Origin: Aureococcus anophagefferens
Lineage: Eukaryota; Sar; Pelagophyceae; Pelagomonadales; Pelagomonadaceae
NCBI RefSeq assembly: GCF_000186865.1
Contig: NW_008705580.1
Location: 116,152-180,151 of the forward strand
Direction: 5' to 3'
DNA: 64,000 bases
Position numbers and translations under genes: made by a program. Under the pieces are notes generated by a model. It did not search any database and was not told the origin of the DNA. It saw nothing but the letters and a program-made list of their open reading frames with translations. Shown one piece after another: positions 63,089-64,000 of this stretch (within the stretch, counting starts at the first letter, position 1; every line of letters begins with the position of its first letter).

Positions 63089-63701
63089 TTATTTCGCGTC
63101 CTTCGCGTCCGCGACGTGGACGTCCTTCGCGTCCGCGTAGTCGTCCTTGGACTCGCCCTTGGCGTCTTTGGCCTCGTCCTCGGGCACGAAGAGCATGGTG
63201 TCCAGGAATCGCTCGTAGCTGCTCGCGGCGAGGATCGCGTTGAGGAAGAACGCGTCTGCGCGGGCGCGTCGATCGAACGCGGCGCGAGCGTCTCTCCCCG
63301 CGCGCGCGCCAGCGAAGCGCGCTCCCAACCGCAGTCCGACGCCGCCGCGCTCCGGCGCCGCCCTTCTTGCCCATCGCGCCGCGGCAGCGGTCGGCGATCT
63401 CCTCGGTCGAGCACCCGGTCTCCTTGACGACGTCGCCTGCGAGGCGCGTCGTCGACGCGGCGCGAGGCGCGGGCGCGGGCGCAGCGCCCAAGATCTCGTC
63501 GTAGAGCGCGGAATACTCGTCGAAGACGGCCGTGTATTCGAGCTTCTGCTCGCCGTCGAGGGAGGCGCCCACGAACTTGTGCCTGTGTTGCGAGAAGAAC
63601 GCCACGAAGCGGTCGGCGACCTCCTGGTTGCAGACGATCTGCTGGAAGAGCTTGAGCACGACAGGGTCGTCGAACTCGAGATCGATGACCGCATCACCCA
63701 T
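63089..63701 (-). CDS. BART-domain protein, ARL2BP-like, one intron
   Basis: Two exons (63701-63362 and 63255-63089), 168 residues. The N-terminal BART fold reads PVVLKLFQQIVCNQEVADRF, VAFFSQHRHKFVG, EQKLEYTAVFDEYSALYDEI. The closing helix AFFLNAILAASSYERFLDTM comes from exon 2, so both exons are needed for the domain. BART proteins (ARL2BP, CFAP36) bind GTP-loaded ARL2/ARL3. Between the helices the loop is unusually long and Ala/Pro-rich. The acidic C-terminus repeats AKDAK/DAKD. The start ATG gives MGDAVIDLEF. Confidence 0.78.
63256..63361 (-). other. 106-bp GC-AG intron in the BART gene (boundaries inferred)
   Basis: On the minus strand the intron would start gcggcgccgg and end cccgcgcag. 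Joining gives AMGKK-DAFFLNAILAAS and matches the two open frames modulo three. The interior has gcgcgcttcgc and gcgttcgatcgacgcg, similar in flavour to other introns here. The acceptor is convincing; the donor is the best of several. Confidence 0.6.
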
Positions 63702-64000
63702 GATGTTGGGCAGCGTTCACCGGGGGGTATTCTCACGGCGCGGCGCTCATAACCTCTGGTTCAACATGGTTTGTTTACAAGTGAATGGTGATGCCACTCA
63801 TGGTGTGTGGGCATCTGTGATGGGCTGCGTTCTATGATGCCTCGACCTCCATCCTCATCATTGTAAGGAGGAGGATGGGCTGCGTCTTGTGATGGCCTCG
63901 ACGTCCATCCTCATCGTCGACCAGCGCGAGGCAACGCAGCGCACGCTCAAGCTGACTTGCAAGACCACTCTGACCGCAGCGAAACTCAAACGCACCTACG
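63702..64000. repeat. Upstream region of the BART gene with an imperfect tandem duplication
   Basis: Lower GC than the rest of the window. The segment gatgggctgcgt ... cctcgacctccatcctcatc (from 63819) recurs as gatgggctgcgt ... cctcgacgtccatcctcatc (from 63874), 55 bp apart. No gene recognised; it should hold the BART gene promoter and continues past the window end. Confidence 0.6.

Noticed and set aside
63702..64000. tRNA or other structured RNA in the lower-GC end region
   Set aside because: No cloverleaf arms or A/B-box pair could be laid out; the feature there is an imperfect tandem duplication.

Overview
The window is nuclear DNA of a very GC-rich, gene-dense eukaryote. I infer a stramenopile alga, most likely a pelagophyte of the Aureococcus anophagefferens type. 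The reasons are about 70% GC by eye, proteins rich in PTAAP and VTPTPAP repeats, mostly intron-poor genes packed head-to-head and tail-to-tail with 50-300 bp between them, and above all a family of short transposon-like introns (introners) of the kind published for this alga. No organelle, viral or bacterial features, rRNA genes or convincing tRNAs were seen.

Layout. 0-2 kb: 5' end of a Misato/DML1-like tubulin-fold gene (-) and a RING-H2 membrane E3 ligase gene (+). 2.3-18.2 kb: one giant polycystin-1-like receptor gene (+; FG-GAP propeller repeats, Thr/Pro repeats, REJ, GPS, several membrane spans). 18.4-25.2 kb: PDE6D-like prenyl-binding protein (-), a repeat-bearing protein of unknown function (-), a HELGH membrane protein (+), a small secreted/membrane protein (+), an SGNH-like secreted hydrolase (-). 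25.2-31 kb: double cyclic-nucleotide-binding-domain protein (-) and a Sen1/UPF1-type helicase (+). 31-36.2 kb: a gene built from five tandem 63-nt exons (+), a GT61-type glycosyltransferase with two frameshifts (+), a GT18/MGAT5-like glycosyltransferase (-). 36.4-46.8 kb: SRPBCC protein, multi-span membrane protein, Ala/Pro-rich protein, divergent palmitoyltransferase, CDC27/APC3, histidine phosphatase, AGC-like kinase. 47-52.6 kb: a second giant receptor (beta-helix plus membrane spans). 52.6-63.7 kb: TMX2-like, FAHD1-like, omega-type GST, Popeye-like, MAPR (cytochrome b5-like), small membrane protein, SET domain protein, two unrecognised proteins, a tiny membrane protein and a BART-domain (ARL2BP-like) protein.

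The most striking system is the introner family. Eight introns of 139-211 bp in five genes share a core. Most have terminal inverted repeats whose outer end reads CTGYGTGG at the 5' end and CCACRCAG at the 3' end, and they are flanked by 8-bp direct repeats. In each case the 5' splice site lies in the upstream copy of the direct repeat and the AG is the last dinucleotide of the element, so splicing restores the pre-insertion reading frame exactly. Four copies lie in each orientation relative to the transcript. Reading frames across all eight were checked by hand and agree.

Genes that may act together: PDE6D-like and BART/ARL2BP-like proteins are known ARL2/ARL3 effectors in animals; two cyclic-nucleotide-fold proteins lie in the window; GT61 and GT18 are neighbouring, probably Golgi, glycosyltransferases. 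These links rest on family knowledge; the sequence does not demonstrate them.
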